Of a stretch of 64,000 nt of DNA, positions 47,679 through 60,329 are shown in pieces. Within the stretch, counting starts at the first letter, position 1, and each line of letters begins with the position of its first letter. A model generated the notes under the pieces. That model had not been told where the DNA came from, searched no databases, and saw nothing but the letters and a program-made list of their open reading frames with translations. The stretch is from Alitta virens. Lineage: Eukaryota; Annelida; Polychaeta; Phyllodocida; Nereididae. Where the stretch lies: assembly GCA_932294295.1 (NCBI GenBank), contig OW028574.1:15510215-15574214 (forward strand), in the 5' to 3' direction. Made by a program: the position numbers and the translations under genes.

Positions 47679-48255
47679 AGGGGCGTTCACACTATCACAT
47701 ATAAGAGCTACGTATGACCACGTATGAAAATATTTTTTCACTCTTGTTCATCCTTGGCCATACGTGATCCACTCGCGCTAATCCGTAAGATGCTCCTGGT
47801 CGCACTTGACCACTCACGGACATACGTGAAGAGAGGAAAAAACTTTAAACATGCTTAAAATTTGGCGGACGTTCTACGAGTAAATTGTGTATATTGGTTA
47901 CGTAACTTGCTCGGGGGTCCGTCAGCGAGCGTCCTACATACGTTCTACGTATGTTCTACGTACGTCCGTGGCCATCCTTGGCCAAACGTAGCCATATGTA
48001 GCCACTGTCCATCAATAAATACTCGCCATCCACTCGCGTCCACTCGTAGAACAATCGAAAAACGCTCTTGGACGTCCGTTGCTCGCCCGTCCTCTTCTGT
48101 GCGAGAGATCTACGAGCAGTCTACGTATGCTTGGCTACGGACGTCCGGTGAGTGTTTTATGGACGTCCGGTGAGCGATCTACGATTGCCCCACGTACACT
48201 CGTAGAAAGTACGTGGTCATACGTAGGTCTTATACGTGATAGTGTGAACGCCCCT
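47679..48255. mobile_element. MITE with TTA target duplication (PIF/Harbinger-like), 577 bp
   Basis: Terminal inverted repeats start AGGGGCGTTCACACTATCAC on the left; the right end, read on the minus strand, is AGGGGCGTTCACACTATCAC as well. TTA precedes the left end (47676-47678) and follows the right end (48256-48258). Inner parts are also inverted (TACGTATGACCACGTA against TACGTGGTCATACGTA). The centre is dense in ACGT palindromes and repeats of TACGT-CGTGGCCAT type words. There is no coding capacity. Confidence 0.85.
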
Positions 48256-48969
48256 TTAGAACTAATTTGTTCGGTCAGCAATACATTGTACGTGCGTAGC
48301 GATCTCATAAAAGTAGGCCACCCTGAAGATTCAAGGGTCCCGAGCAGATAATCTGTGTCAAGAATAAGATACGTTTTTTTGTACAATTTACAGTGGATGT
48401 ATTCTAAAGGCTTTATATGCTAAATACAAACTAGTTTTTGGAATAGCTCTAGAAACTCCGCAATTTCCAAGATGTATAAAAATATATGTATTTCCTGTCA
48501 CCTTTTAGGCAAACATTTGCAAGTTTCCCACTTTTTGAGTTTTCGGAATCAGGAATGTACTGCAAATTTCAAATACATTTTATGTCAGAACACAACAAAC
48601 TTTTTTTGACTGTGTAATATATCACGGAGACTAATGCATCTATTGTCATGCTCAAACATGAACTATACATGTTATATTTGGATCCATTTTGTGCAAAGTT
48701 CAAATTACGCATCGTTGTTTGTCTTCATACAACATACAATTATAAAAATGATATAGCGTTGTTTGCACATGTATGTATCATCAAAAAACAGTTGTACAGT
48801 GGCCCTGTGTATAGTATGGTTGGATTTTACTGCAGTGACTCTATGTGCGTAATCTGAACATTAGACGAAGCGTCTGAGCGATTTCAAGTACACACTACCC
48901 CAGGTCAATCACTGCACCTATTAATTTTGACTTGGCAGCGATCCAAGTAGAATCGAGGCCGTCCACTTG

Positions 48970-49053
48970 CTGAGTGACTGCAAGCCAATTAAATGGGAGT
49001 CCTGGATTCACATGACGTCCTCTGCAGTTAATTGTACAAGTCTACGAAAACTG
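48970..49053. mobile_element. Palindromic MITE with CRE/CCAAT motifs, half copy
   Basis: Only the right part is kept: CCAATTAAATGGGAGTCCTG, TGGATTCACATGACGTCCTC and GTACAAGTCTACGAAAACTG. Confidence 0.6.
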
Positions 49054-49422
49054 ATGTAACTGCAATATAAATGTATATACACTGTCACGTTGAATAATAA
49101 TTTCCCATTAGGATTATTGCTCTCGGCGAATCTATCAGACACACCTGAATATCTGTCCCATCGCATGGGATGTTCTTCACATCACCTTGTACCTATAAAT
49201 AAACAGTGACCTCGAGGTTTCCTAGAAAACGAAGACCTGTCCATATCCTATTTCTATTACAATATAATTTCAATCTATGAAACGTAGAGTATTCCTCCTG
49301 GTATGTTATGCATTGATAATGGAAACTATTTTATCTTGTATGTGTGAAATAATGGCAAACTGTATACTGTTTGTATCTAGCAAACAAACTGTAAAGCAAA
49401 TAATGCATCTTACATCTTGTAT

Positions 49423-49438
49423 GGGGGGGGGGGGGGGG
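49423..49438 (+). repeat. Run of 16 G
   Basis: Uninterrupted homopolymer. Length may be affected by sequencing or assembly. Confidence 0.9.
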
Positions 49439-51637
49439 ATCTATCTGCACATCGTTTCTCAATATATTTTGATGTAAAGGTGGAGTTTTATGTGTGTCTG
49501 TTCCTGGGTCCCCTGTGTAGCAATGAAGTCTGCCTCAGGAGGAAATACAATAGAGGGAGCCTCTTCTAGTCGGACATATTCCCTTGTCACGTTCCACTTA
49601 AGGCTTGTCTGAGGAGGGCTTTGAAGCCATCCTCATTCGCTTCTCAGACTGGATCGACAAGACAAGTAAGCTGCAAATAATTGCCCCGATTTATGTTCTT
49701 CCACGGGCAAGTAGGTCCGGGCAGGGCAGCCATTTTGCCAGCGAAATCTTCATTAGGACAGGAACCCCAAAATGGCCGACAGGAAGCGGATATTGCTGCA
49801 ACAGCCTCCTAAACAAAACCACTCTTTGAAGTGTTCGTATGAAAGGCAAATGATTAGACTTTAATTAGGAGCCATAAATGAACCCAGGAACAAATGGGAC
49901 GTTTCATGTCACAGAAAAATCCCCACAAATCTCGCGGCAATGAATTTTGTTGAATTAGTTTTGCAACATGCATGATCGTGCGAATGATTTGATTAGCAGT
50001 TATTAATCACTATGAACGCTTTGAACAATTTAACACAAATTTCATGGACTTTTACCTTAATAAACAAGGATGGATTAGCTTAATGCGATTTATTCTGAGA
50101 TTTTAACGATGTGGCAAAAAACTCATTTCGCTTTAATCATCAGCTTTCCAATTACATTTCGGTTGCTTTTTTCCAAATTAGCTATCACGATAAATGGCGT
50201 AAATCCTTCATTTACAAATTAACATTAGTTACATTATCTTCTGAAATGCATTAGGTTTTCTGTACAACCCACGCAGTTATTTGAGTCTCACTGCAAAACA
50301 ATTTACAGGTTATTTCCATTTAAGATATCAAATAAGTCTAAGTGATCTTTTTTAAATGTGCTTCGTAACAGGTCTTTCATGTAAAAGCAGGTTTGCATCC
50401 ATTACCTGTATGGTTGCTTTTGAAATTGTATACAGTACAACTTTTTGCAAGTGGCTGCCTTTAGCTATGGCTGTCTGTAGCTAGACCATACCTGAAGCTA
50501 TCTGGACCTATTCTTATTTTTTCTACAGATATCAACCCTCATGCCTTCTGTTAGATTATAATAAAATACAGCTCAGATCTTATGTCACTATACCTGTTGA
50601 CGAAAAGTGTTTGTTCTTTAATCACCAAAGACTTTGTTTTAAATGGTGTCTTATCTTGTTTTATCTTAACTCATGGAGTCCGGGGATAGATGTGAATACC
50701 TGGAATAGTTTAGCAGCAGATAGCTTGGTCAGTATAGTGACTAATGAACCACATTTAAAACTTAATACTGTAGATAGTGTATACCGATACTTACATGTAA
50801 ATTGCATGCCACCTCATTATTAGACAACCTTCTGCTTGGAACCACCTAGTTTAAGTAAACCTTGTACCTGGGTCATTATAAGTTACTTCTGTGCCACCAG
50901 CCTCATGATCAAATTTGGATTCATGGATTTGGATTTCATGTGAATTCAAGAGATTTCTCTGCTTTTAGTTTCTTTTGTTCTTTATTATTCAAAATGTTTG
51001 TGAAACACCTACATACAAGCACATAAATAATACAGCCGCAAGCATTTATTCTATATATACAGAGGAAAGGTATTGAATATAAAGACACTTCATTTCTTAA
51101 CCAGCCCCTTAATAACCTCAAAGAGTTTTGAAAATGTAGAAATAAAGTAAAACATGACTACAATACTTTTAGTTGTTTTCAATTTGAATTTTTTTAAGGT
51201 GCATTTGGTATAGTCTCAATACTATTTCTGTGAATGCTAGTCTACTATGCTTTATATATATAACGGATTAATTAATCTCCCAGAATCTAATGTAAGTTCA
51301 AGGTCAGAAAAACGGACTCTTAGATGGCAGCAAGGGCGCAGGCATGACGAAAACTTAATGCAGCCCCATTTTGGACGAAGTGATGTTAAAGAATTGACTT
51401 TATCAGTAGATACTGTCTAATCATATTTTTTTGTCATTTCAATATTCTTTAAATCCATGCACATACTGACTCTCAATGTATAGATTTTTATGTTCTTGTC
51501 CATGATATTGGACGAATAAAGTTATCCGCATATAACTAGTTACTAAAATTTGTATGTTTACATGTGCAACTACCCGAAGATGGCAGAATGGTAAGATAAT
51601 ATAAGGTTTTGAATTCAAACCATGTCACATGTACTAT

Positions 51638-51812
51638 GTCCACCAATGGGACCTTTCACATGAGTGGGCATTGACAGCAAGTACAAGCCAACTCTGATTG
51701 GCATGTCAACTTTGTGGTGAAATTTGACTCATTAAGAGATGTCATGACGGCTTATCGAACCTGGGACTTTCAAAAAAGTTGCCAGTACACCTTTACCACT
51801 AGGCCGACCAGT
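51638..51812 (-). mobile_element. tRNA-derived SINE (family 1), diverged
   Basis: The tRNA-like head is at the right (CTTTACCACTAGGCCGACCA and GAACCTGGGACTTTC on the plus strand). The body to the left has CATTGACAGCAAGTACAAG and CATTAAGAGATGTCATGACG at the expected places. Confidence 0.55.
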
Positions 51813-52189
51813 TATAAAATGGTAAAATAGAACAAAATACACCAGAATAACTAAATCTTCAGAGATAGCGGATTTCATGTCACAAATTTTAAAACTATAA
51901 TCATAGTTAGATTCATATTTCCATTAGACATGCTGGTGACCATAGACAATCGTCTAAAGTGATATTACTCATGTAGTGAAAACCTATTAGTTTGAATAAG
52001 GTTCCATCAAACATAATCTTTTTAATTTCCTGTGTTAGGTAAAAATAGATGGTCCCGTTATTGGATAGATGCATTTATAAATATGTTATTTTTACCATAT
52101 TGCATAACTGTGCATAGAGCTTATAGGAGTTGCACAAGCACGGATGTAACAGGATTAAACTAACAGTATGCTCTCGATATTAAAGAATA

Positions 52190-52456
52190 CTTTGATTACC
52201 AGTCTTGTAATATCTCACTATTAAGACCACCTGCAGTATACAAAGAATACCCCTTCCGCGGACTCATCAGTATTCTTGCCATCGTACTGTATCTTTCTAC
52301 TAAGACCACATCACGATTTTAAAATGATAAATGATGTGGTCTTAGCACACAGATATAATACAAGGACAAGAATGCAGGTGAGTCAGCAAAATGGGTCTTA
52401 ATTTTGCTAAGTAGTCTTAATATTGAGGTCTTCGTTATGCGGGGTCTACTGTATAT
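52190..52456. mobile_element. Palindromic MITE of the TAAGACCAC type
   Basis: Left ATCTCACTATTAAGACCACC, right TTAATATTGAGGTCTTCG then GGGGTCTACTGTA. An internal pair CTAAGACCACATCA / TGATGTGGTCTTAG (52298-52311 and 52333-52346) is perfectly inverted. It is probably related to the ends of the Tc1-like element at 45928. Confidence 0.6.
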
Positions 52457-53469
52457 ATGGAAAAACGACAGTAATACAGTCGTGGTACTTCATTTTCTTT
52501 GTCTTTTTGTTTCTTCATCAACTTCTAATGGGTGTTGCTTAGGTCAACACTGTCCAAGGCCATTAGGGTTGTTTAGCCAACAGCCTGCTGTCTTTTAAAA
52601 CAGACGCCAGTCGGAGGAATTTAGTGCTAGACAACTTGCCATTATTCTGATTAGCCCAAAAGGAAGTCTGCAAGGAAGTCTAAATCACTGTAGTCTAAAC
52701 TTACTGTCTTAAGGCTTCTTTTTTTAAACTGTTGATATCACTGGCCTTATGTATGGTGTCATTTGTTACAATGTGACAAACACAATCTTAATATACAGCG
52801 TGGAGATTGTGGTTTGTCCACGCCTTCAACACTGGCACTGCCATTCTCTCACCAGACATGAGCCACCTGCTTGTATGTTTACACTTTTTTCCTGACTCTT
52901 TTTTTCTTGGCATTTCTTTTCCTTAGACATTTTCTTACGATTTGGCAGTTACGACCGAAATTCCATCAATCATTTACGATATGACCTTCAATGATTTAAT
53001 GGTTTTGGCTTCTCATGCTTTCAACAGCCATCATGTCAATATCTCATATAGCAGCTAAAGCCTGGCTCAAGTTTCATAAATGCAGCTCACAACATAATGC
53101 TTCCTTGTTTTGCCTTATCAGCAAGAAATTAGGGGGGAAAACTACACGAATAATAGCTAGATCGGGTGCCTGCAAAGTGCACAAATTCCATAATGCCACA
53201 AAACACCAAAATGCTAACATATTTCCTCAGAAAAAGGCCAAAATAACAGGAAAAATTGAGTTCCTGCAGAGTGGCATTATTCCATGAATACACCTATACA
53301 TCTATGTTCTCAAAACTTATATTCAAATCTATAGGTACCTGCATGTGTAAATATTCCATAATAAAATACCTACACCAAAATAATATGACATTATTATGAG
53401 TCTATCTGAATTTATCATATCACGACTGGGTAACAACGAGGAATAATTTATTCATGCAAGTTGTGGGTG

Positions 53470-53648
53470 GGTGGATTAGAGTTTTACGTCCTCTTTTTCT
53501 TCACCTGATGGGCTTATTAGAACAGGCAGGGACCATGGCAATGAGATGAAGGATGAAACAGCCATCCAACTTAGGCTCGACCTGGATTCGAACCTGGGAC
53601 CCAGTGGTTGGAAGCCCAATGTGCTACCACTGAGCTAGGCCCCCACCC
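53470..53648 (-). mobile_element. tRNA-derived SINE (family 2)
   Basis: A complete-looking minus-strand copy: TTTACGTCCTCTTTTTCTTC, CACCTGATGGGCTTATTAGA, GGATTCGAACCTGGGACCCA and CTACCACTGAGCTAGGCCCC. Confidence 0.8.
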
Positions 53649-56600
53649 CCTATCCATGCAAGGATGCTTTTAACGCATTTAATCACATCATAATCCAGTA
53701 CATTTGATTTATATCTGAATGGTATTCTGCCTCATTTCTCACTACATGCTGCATCAAGTGATCAGGATGTCTGCCCTTTTTGAAGACTATCCTACACTTT
53801 ATGGGCCCCCAAGGACTCTGAAGACATTCGTATTAAGAGCTTCACCGTCAAAGAAAAGAGGACTGTGCACAGGAATACATATAGGCCACGAGAGCCAAAG
53901 GAACGGAAATTGCATTACTCAGGACACGAAATAGTCCCACATACATCAGGTTTTCTTTCAGCATTTCCCGAATAACACTGAATACAAGAATGATCAGTCT
54001 TCCTACATAGAATCCGACTTCAACCAGAGCCGATAGAAACGTCCCTGCTTCAACTGTGCATGTGGAATCATATTTATTGTAATGCAACATCGATCACTGG
54101 GTAGGTAGGTTATAGCCCTCCCTTAAAAACTCTAATGCATCATTTAGCAAAAAAGGTAGTACTTTGTGAACTGTGTCATATTGTAGCGCATGTACATAAT
54201 ATTGTATTGACCTCGAAGTGTATACCATTTCACCATTAATACCAGTACATTCGCACAAAAAGTGACCCACTATATAATAAATTTCATTCCATTGCATAGT
54301 TTATGATAGTTATTATATTAGTTTTCATGCCATCAAAACTCAATATGTAAACAAACCCAGTGATGACATCACAACACTAAACAATGGTGATGATGTCATT
54401 TCCATTGTGTTTCCAATGTTTTGGTCTGGATTTTCTCTCAATGTATAATTTATTTTTTAGTAATTAATGTCTGATAAAATCATAAGATCAACAAATTTAG
54501 TGTGCCTTGATTAATAAAGGTAATTTGTAACTGTTTGATAGCATCTTAGAAAATTGCAAATTTGACAGACAGTGCAATTCAAGGCTCTCAGAAAGTGTTA
54601 GTTATAATCAGATTCTGTCATGATAAAAATATGTTAAAACGACCAGTCTATTTCTATAGTGTACACTTTTTAACAATGGTGATAGGTGTCAGATGGTTGA
54701 GGATAATGTAATGATAGTTGGGATGTAAGTGGACACCACTGCACAACACCATATTACAAGCTACCGTGAAATATCAGACAGAAATCATCCAACTAGCTTT
54801 TTCCAGATTTGGCATTGAACCCAGGTCTTTGACAAGATCTAGCCCGACTCTTTGTAAACCCTGGAACCATCCAGTTACTTGTACCTTGGATAATAACCAA
54901 GCTTGTACCATTTGACAGGTAAACACCTATACGTATTACATATACATAAGCATTAAATTAAATGGCATCAAAGAAAGCACAATGGAACCATAATGTTTTT
55001 ACATGCAGCTGTACACTTTAAATGCATTACGTAGCAACAAATCAAAGCATAATGTGGTGGAATTACATGTACAGTAAAAGCTTTGTACAATAACTGGCCG
55101 TGTCGTGTAATTGTGATGGCACAAATGACAGCAATTTGTCCTATAGACCCAGTAGCAATTTCTGCGTTATCACATTAGATAGACCCCACCAGGGCCACCA
55201 CAAAGTGTATTGATGGAAATATTGATGACATAGGTGGAATGGTATTGAACTGGTCATATATCCTACCTGTAAAGAGATGAGATTGGTGTTGAAGGGGTAG
55301 AGAGTAAAAACAGAGGCAATCTGGGCCATGGTAGTGGTTCCTTGGTGTCCCCAGGCAAGGTCAGGGACTTCTGAGGCAATAACACTGATGGGCTTTGCCT
55401 GGGGAGGGTGATGACAGGCAGTGGGAGAAATCAAGGCACTAAGCCCTGAGTGGGGCAAGGGGCTCACAGGCTCATGCCTGAAATAAGAAGAGTCTAAAGG
55501 GACCGATTTCAGATTGGCCGTTTCTACCAGAGACCGCAATGCCAAGTCGCATCGTCTACAGTCCCACTTGGTCTCACTTCGTCCCGCTCGGTCCCTCCCA
55601 GCCGCTGACACATCCGAAGCATCTCGTTCTTAATTTAGATGCGGAAGGAGATGGAACAATGCGCTCTCTGATTCATCGACAGCTTGCCCCTGTAATGTGA
55701 TATATCGAGGGTCTGCTGAAAACACGCAGAGCTCCAGCAACTGCAGAACCAACTGCAGGCTCACTGCAGCTGCTGCTGATGCTGGTGGTGCTATCGGATA
55801 GCATCTTCACATTGTCTCAATGCAAAGACCACCTAACTCAATACTCATCCCAAGGCAAGATGTCAAAGAGCACCCAAGTGATGACATGTACCCTTCTGGC
55901 CAGTTTGCATTGGCTTTGTTCCTTAGGGTCAGATATCCTCTCCTCATTTCCACCAGAACAGTAGAACAATTGGTAGGACCCATCTCGAATGGCACATGCA
56001 TTGCATTATTCATTGCCTTGCTAGGAATTTCAAGAACACTGGGACACCAAATCAGCTCACTTAATAATATTAAACATCATTCTTTAATTGAGGCCATTAT
56101 GCTACATAATTTACTCGCTGTTGAAATTTCTATTGCGCAAGTTTCCTTCGATCCTTTGATAAATGCACCCAAAAAGGTCCTATATAACCAAAATAACCAT
56201 AATGGTCTTCAGTTGTAATATTAGAAGAACACATCTAAATATGGAGTCAATTTATTGAAACATGCATGAAACGAATCACCTTCTATCTAACAGGGTCTCT
56301 CTTTTGAGTTGCCACACTGATTGTGACATGCACAACTTTTGAAAAGCCAAACCACAAACTCGGTCTGTCATTACAGTCAGATTGCCAGGCAGACTAGAAA
56401 GCCAAGCCACATGATGTGTAAATTTGCTGACACAGTGTGAAAATTGCCTCCACAGCAGTATGGTGCCTTCACACAATGTGCTGCAAACAGAATTCATCCC
56501 AGTGAAGAAAAAATCACCCACTCCAAATTAAAATGTCCTGTTGTTGCATCAATCTCATACCTCGCATCTGAATTTAGACTGAGATGATCTGCTCAACAAT

Positions 56601-57039
56601 ATTCCCTTTGCATGCTCTGTTCCATTGCTTAATAAAAAAAAATCTGCACATTTACATGAATTCGAAAATTGAGACGCCTGGTGGAGCTGTGTTATTTGAG
56701 TGAGCTTGGCTGTTTGATGACTTGGCCTATCTGCATTGCCAACACCACACCAATACTAGTGGCTTATTTCCAATCTTGTGTTATCTAGCCCATCAGCCCT
56801 ATTGGTTCATAACAGTAATTGGGTGGTTCTTCTTGAAACTGCTTCTAAGAGCAGCTTGTTGGCCAGTGGTCTTTGGGGTTACTATGGCTGGCTCTAATCC
56901 TCCAGACCGACCAGACACATCTGGACCAAATGTGGGCCCATCTAGACCCTTGGGGATGGGGGGCTTTAAGAGATTGGACACTAAGAGAAATTGAGAGGCG
57001 GGGGTATAAATTAGGTGAGGGTTAGCAAAGCATACTTAC

Positions 57040-57199
57040 AAGAGACGGGCAGAGTGTTTGCTGGTGACACATCCAGGATGACGAACTGACTGAAGATGCT
57101 ACTGAGCAGAATGGTGACTGCTGCAGAGACACAGGCCAGCATCAGTACAAATCTCCGTCTGGCTTCAGAGTGCAAGAGCATCAGTCGCCAGGTCACCAT
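57040..57199 (-). CDS. Proposed first coding exon of the sulfotransferase (cytoplasmic tail and membrane anchor)
   Basis: The exon starts at ATG (57199-57197) in a good context (AGCATGG) with an in-frame TGA 14 codons upstream. It encodes 53 residues: a basic tail with Arg14-Arg16 (SEARRR), a hydrophobic segment at about 17-41 (FVLMLACVSAAVTILLSSIF) and the start of a lumenal stem. This is the signal-anchor design of type II Golgi sulfotransferases. It ends in a strong donor, TCTT|GTAAGTATG, after 160 coding bases (phase 1), which matches the phase-1 acceptor of the catalytic exon at 39077. A direct join gives 367 residues, in the usual range for the family (CHST11 is about 350). The link between the two exons is inference from strand, phase and protein architecture. 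Confidence 0.6.
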
Positions 57200-57414
57200 G
57201 CTGCTGCTGCAACATCTGACCTCCGCATCAGCTCCCTTTCAGCAGCCTCCAAGACCTTGTAACCCTCGGGTTGTCCCACATGAAGCTCTTCTTCCTATGC
57301 TGGTGAATGCCTCAAGTCACTGTTTAGTTATTGTGACCTGCTAATTCAGGTTGTCTCAGAATTTCACAGTTGGTGTTATCCTCTAATCCTTTAATTACTT
57401 TGTTGTGGATATTA
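57200..57414 (-). promoter_or_regulatory. Probable 5' untranslated region upstream of exon 1
   Basis: The sequence between the candidate TATA box and the ATG is less AT-rich and holds a GCAGCAGCAGC run directly before the start codon. An untranslated first exon further upstream is also possible. Confidence 0.3.
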
Positions 57415-57422
57415 CTTTTATA
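57415..57422 (-). promoter_or_regulatory. Candidate TATA box
   Basis: TATAAAAG on the minus strand about 215 bases upstream of the exon-1 ATG. In AT-rich DNA such an octamer can occur by chance. Confidence 0.25.
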
Positions 57423-60037
57423 CCAGTTATTTAGCTGTTGAAAACGCAAAAATAGACTGTTGTTGGTCACAGCTGGTTTATGGCGATTTACTCTAATCCT
57501 TATCTCTTCATATTTCACTCTCAATCTTGCAACACACTGAATTTCCTAAGGTGACAGATTCAAAATCCTCCCAATTCGGCACACGATTGCTTCTGCTCTT
57601 CCTTCCTTGTACCTGACAATACTGAAATCCTCAGGTGACAAAAAACAAGAGAAGCCTCTTTGCCGACAATAACACTCAAATTGAACGTTCAAGCCGTTCT
57701 TTCAATTGCACACGCCATCCTCACACACATCAAGTCCTGCTGCTTCTGCTGATGCTGTTGCTGCTGTTGTTCCTGCTGCTGTTGCTGATGTTGTTGCAGT
57801 GGCTTTTGTTCTTGCTGTTGTTGTTGTGTGAAACTTCACTGAAAGAATTACAACTGTATTAAAAAGTCCATTGTAACCTTTGATCTTGATGCAACAATAG
57901 GAATGGTTTCTTTTTTTAAATCCACAACAAAATATCCTTAGGAGATGCTGTCTTTTGGAAATCCAACTGCTCTTAGAAATCTAAGCTCGAGCAAGATCTT
58001 GTACTTTAGCTGAATATGCTTGTTAGAAATAGCTTTTAAAGGTCTAATGTAGCAAAGCCTGTGTACTTGTTTCACTCTTTTTGACCTCTTTTTGCACTAC
58101 TTTCTTAAGTGCTTCACTTCTCCCAAGGGAATCTTAATAATTCATGTCTTGTTTACTCCGGCTATCCTGCCTATTTTACCCAGGCTATCCTGCCTATTTC
58201 GGTATCAGCACTCTAGATTGCGATGGCACGCAAAATCCTTAATAATTGATCTCTTCTATTCTGCCAATTGGGTGACCTATAATGGTGTTTGTAACAAGGT
58301 TTTTGACCCTGGTTAGTACACTTTGCTTCCAATAATAGTAGCGTGCTCAGTTTCAGTGATTTACCTCCAGCATTAGCCAAATGATCCGATGTTGTTTAAG
58401 TCTGGAACGAGTCTTCAAAGAGCATTCAAAATGGGCTGATTTCCTATGGTTTTCAGCATCTTTGCTTCAAATACCTCCTAAGTAAAACAACTTGTTATTT
58501 GGCAGCAGTCTTTAATGGAAAATATTGTTTGCTATTTTCTGCAAATGCTTTGAGGCTGTTGTTTATCACTAATTCCATGTGTCTCCATTGGTATGTTTTT
58601 AACCATATATTGTTGTCAAATTTCAAGTAGTGTGTAGTGACTTTGACTGGTTATGACATCACAAAATTGTTTGATCTAGCTAGTCAAAAAAATCACTTCC
58701 AAATGTAGTTTTTTTCACCCACTTTTAAGTTATTCCTTGGATTAACTTCTGATTTGATCTGCAAAAATATCGTAGATTTTGATTGTTTAAATACCACTTT
58801 TTTGAATTTCCTGAAGAACTGTAGCTTCTATCCAACGAACATGAATAACATGATAAGTAATCGATGTTAATGCAGCATGTTTATGCTGAATATGTTGGCG
58901 TTATTTCTTGTGTCCTAAATCATATAAAAGCCGGTTTCGTAACCAGCCAGTCACAGTGTCCATATGTCATGAAGTTTTTTCTGAACTGTTGGCTTTCTTG
59001 GTAAGCCCAGGTGTGACGCAATCACAAAGGGACCAGTGTCTCAGCTGTGTTGAAACCTGACAAGCTTTGGAATGGCGTGCTCTCCAGAAATCTTGGGGAG
59101 TCAGACTGTAATCCAGAGTCAAGTGTCAGACTGTCTCAACCTGCGCTTTTCTATCCCTTTCTATTTTGTATCCTGTTTCCTTTGGTTAAGCTGAAACTTC
59201 AGGTCTTCAGTATTTCTAAAGTTTATTTGGAAGTTTCTCTTGCTGTATTTACCATGAGTTGCGAGTAATCCCTGTTAAATGCCATCCAGACTCAGTGTGG
59301 TATTCATGGCTCTATCTGCAAATAGAAAAGTGTTGATTTAACAAGCTGCACACGACTACAAATGCTAGGAGTCAATATACTCCGTGGTTGGACAAACTTC
59401 CCAAGTGCAATTTTGTTTTGTTGTATGTGAAAAAGCACATGTGGTCACGCGTAAAATATTCACTGTGTGTTGCACATATATTTCTAAAATAATCGATAGA
59501 ATACAACAAATTAAAGTTATGTAAGGAAACCCAGTGAGCATATGAATCATTACGACTTACAAGAAAGTTCATCCAATAAATCTGTGAATATTTCATGAAG
59601 ATAAACAACAATTTAAAAGTTCAAGTGTAATCATCCATTAATGCAGGTTTACCTGACTGATAATCTAATTCAGTTTTCATTGGCTTGCATGCTATATGTT
59701 GTGGCTTGTGTTTCATGCATATTTCTTTCGATATATAGATTTTTCTATTTCATCATAGCTGTAGCATTTTTTTTTTCTTAAGTTCGTTGTGACTTCAGTC
59801 AACAGCAGTGAAACTTTGCCAAAAAGAACCATCGTTGGTACAATGGTAATGGCCTCAATAGTGAGGTGTTCCTGAGAGCCAAATAAAGCACAATGTCAAC
59901 CTTACTGCTGAACCGTGTGAACAAGTAAGCGGCCATAATTGTGAGGTCTAAATGTATTTGGTGTTCTTGAAGTGAGGTCCCATGCACTCCATTAATCGAT
60001 ATATCTTTACTGAATCTACATTTTGCATCACCGCAGC
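57423..60037. other. 5' flank of the sulfotransferase gene, no other gene recognised
   Basis: It contains an imperfect CTG/TTG-rich stretch at about 57728-57832 (the poly-Leu frame there is a by-product) and weak TAAGACCAC-family traces at 59830-59990 (AATAGTGAGGTGTTCCTG). Otherwise it is unique AT-rich DNA. Confidence 0.45.
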
Positions 60038-60115
60038 CCTCCTCCTCCTCCTCCTCCTCCTCCTCCTCCTCCTCCTCCTCCTCCTCCTCCTCCTCCTCCT
60101 CCTCCTCCTCCTCCC
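60038..60115 (+). repeat. (CCT)n microsatellite, about 26 units
   Basis: Uninterrupted CCT run. The minus-strand poly-Arg frame across it is an artefact of the repeat. The polypurine/polypyrimidine composition can adopt triplex DNA. Confidence 0.95.
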
Positions 60116-60329
60116 CTCCTTCTCTGTAACTTGCATACTAACTTTATAATCCCCTCACTTCCTCTCTTTTTTCTCAAATTGAGAATTCATGACTTCTGAC
60201 CCATGCATCAACTCCCAACGTAGATGAGACGCTACATTCTAAATTAGACCACCTACGGGGTCAAAAAAAGCCACCATAAGAGCTTTGAATCCCCTGCAGC
60301 CACAGCAGTGCCACCTACAACCTCTCGTT

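Larger units (their letters stand above)
39078..57039 (-). other. Proposed 18-kb intron of the sulfotransferase gene
   Basis: Bounded on the minus strand by the donor GTAAGTATG (first base 57039) and the acceptor ending CATTGCAG at 39078. Both sites are phase 1, so exons 1 and 2 join in frame through a TAC codon. The intron carries SINEs, MITEs, a Tc1-like element and several minisatellites, listed separately. A further small stem exon of length divisible by three cannot be excluded. Between the listed elements (for example 39889-40821, 41014-42458, 42682-44284, 46000s flanks, 49054-51637 and 53649-57039) I see AT-rich non-coding DNA. Two blocks look less decayed and possibly regulatory: 41400-42240 and 49850-50230. 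Confidence 0.6.

Noticed and set aside
49605..49680. Short frame (EEGFEAILIRFSDWIDKT) followed by a GTAAG donor-like site
   Set aside because: The acceptor side is weak, the frame is short, and it lies in the intron of the minus-strand gene without a matching partner exon.
55141..55611. 156-residue minus-strand frame with acceptor-like and donor-like sites, tested as a middle exon of the sulfotransferase
   Set aside because: Splicing exon 1 (phase 1) into the acceptor at about 55479 puts a stop codon in frame within a few codons, and the peptide has no family motif.
57635..57862. Poly-Leu frame
   Set aside because: Encoded by an imperfect CTG/TTG-rich repeat, with no other sign of a gene.
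59948..60136. Poly-Arg frame
   Set aside because: Antisense reading of the (CCT)n microsatellite.
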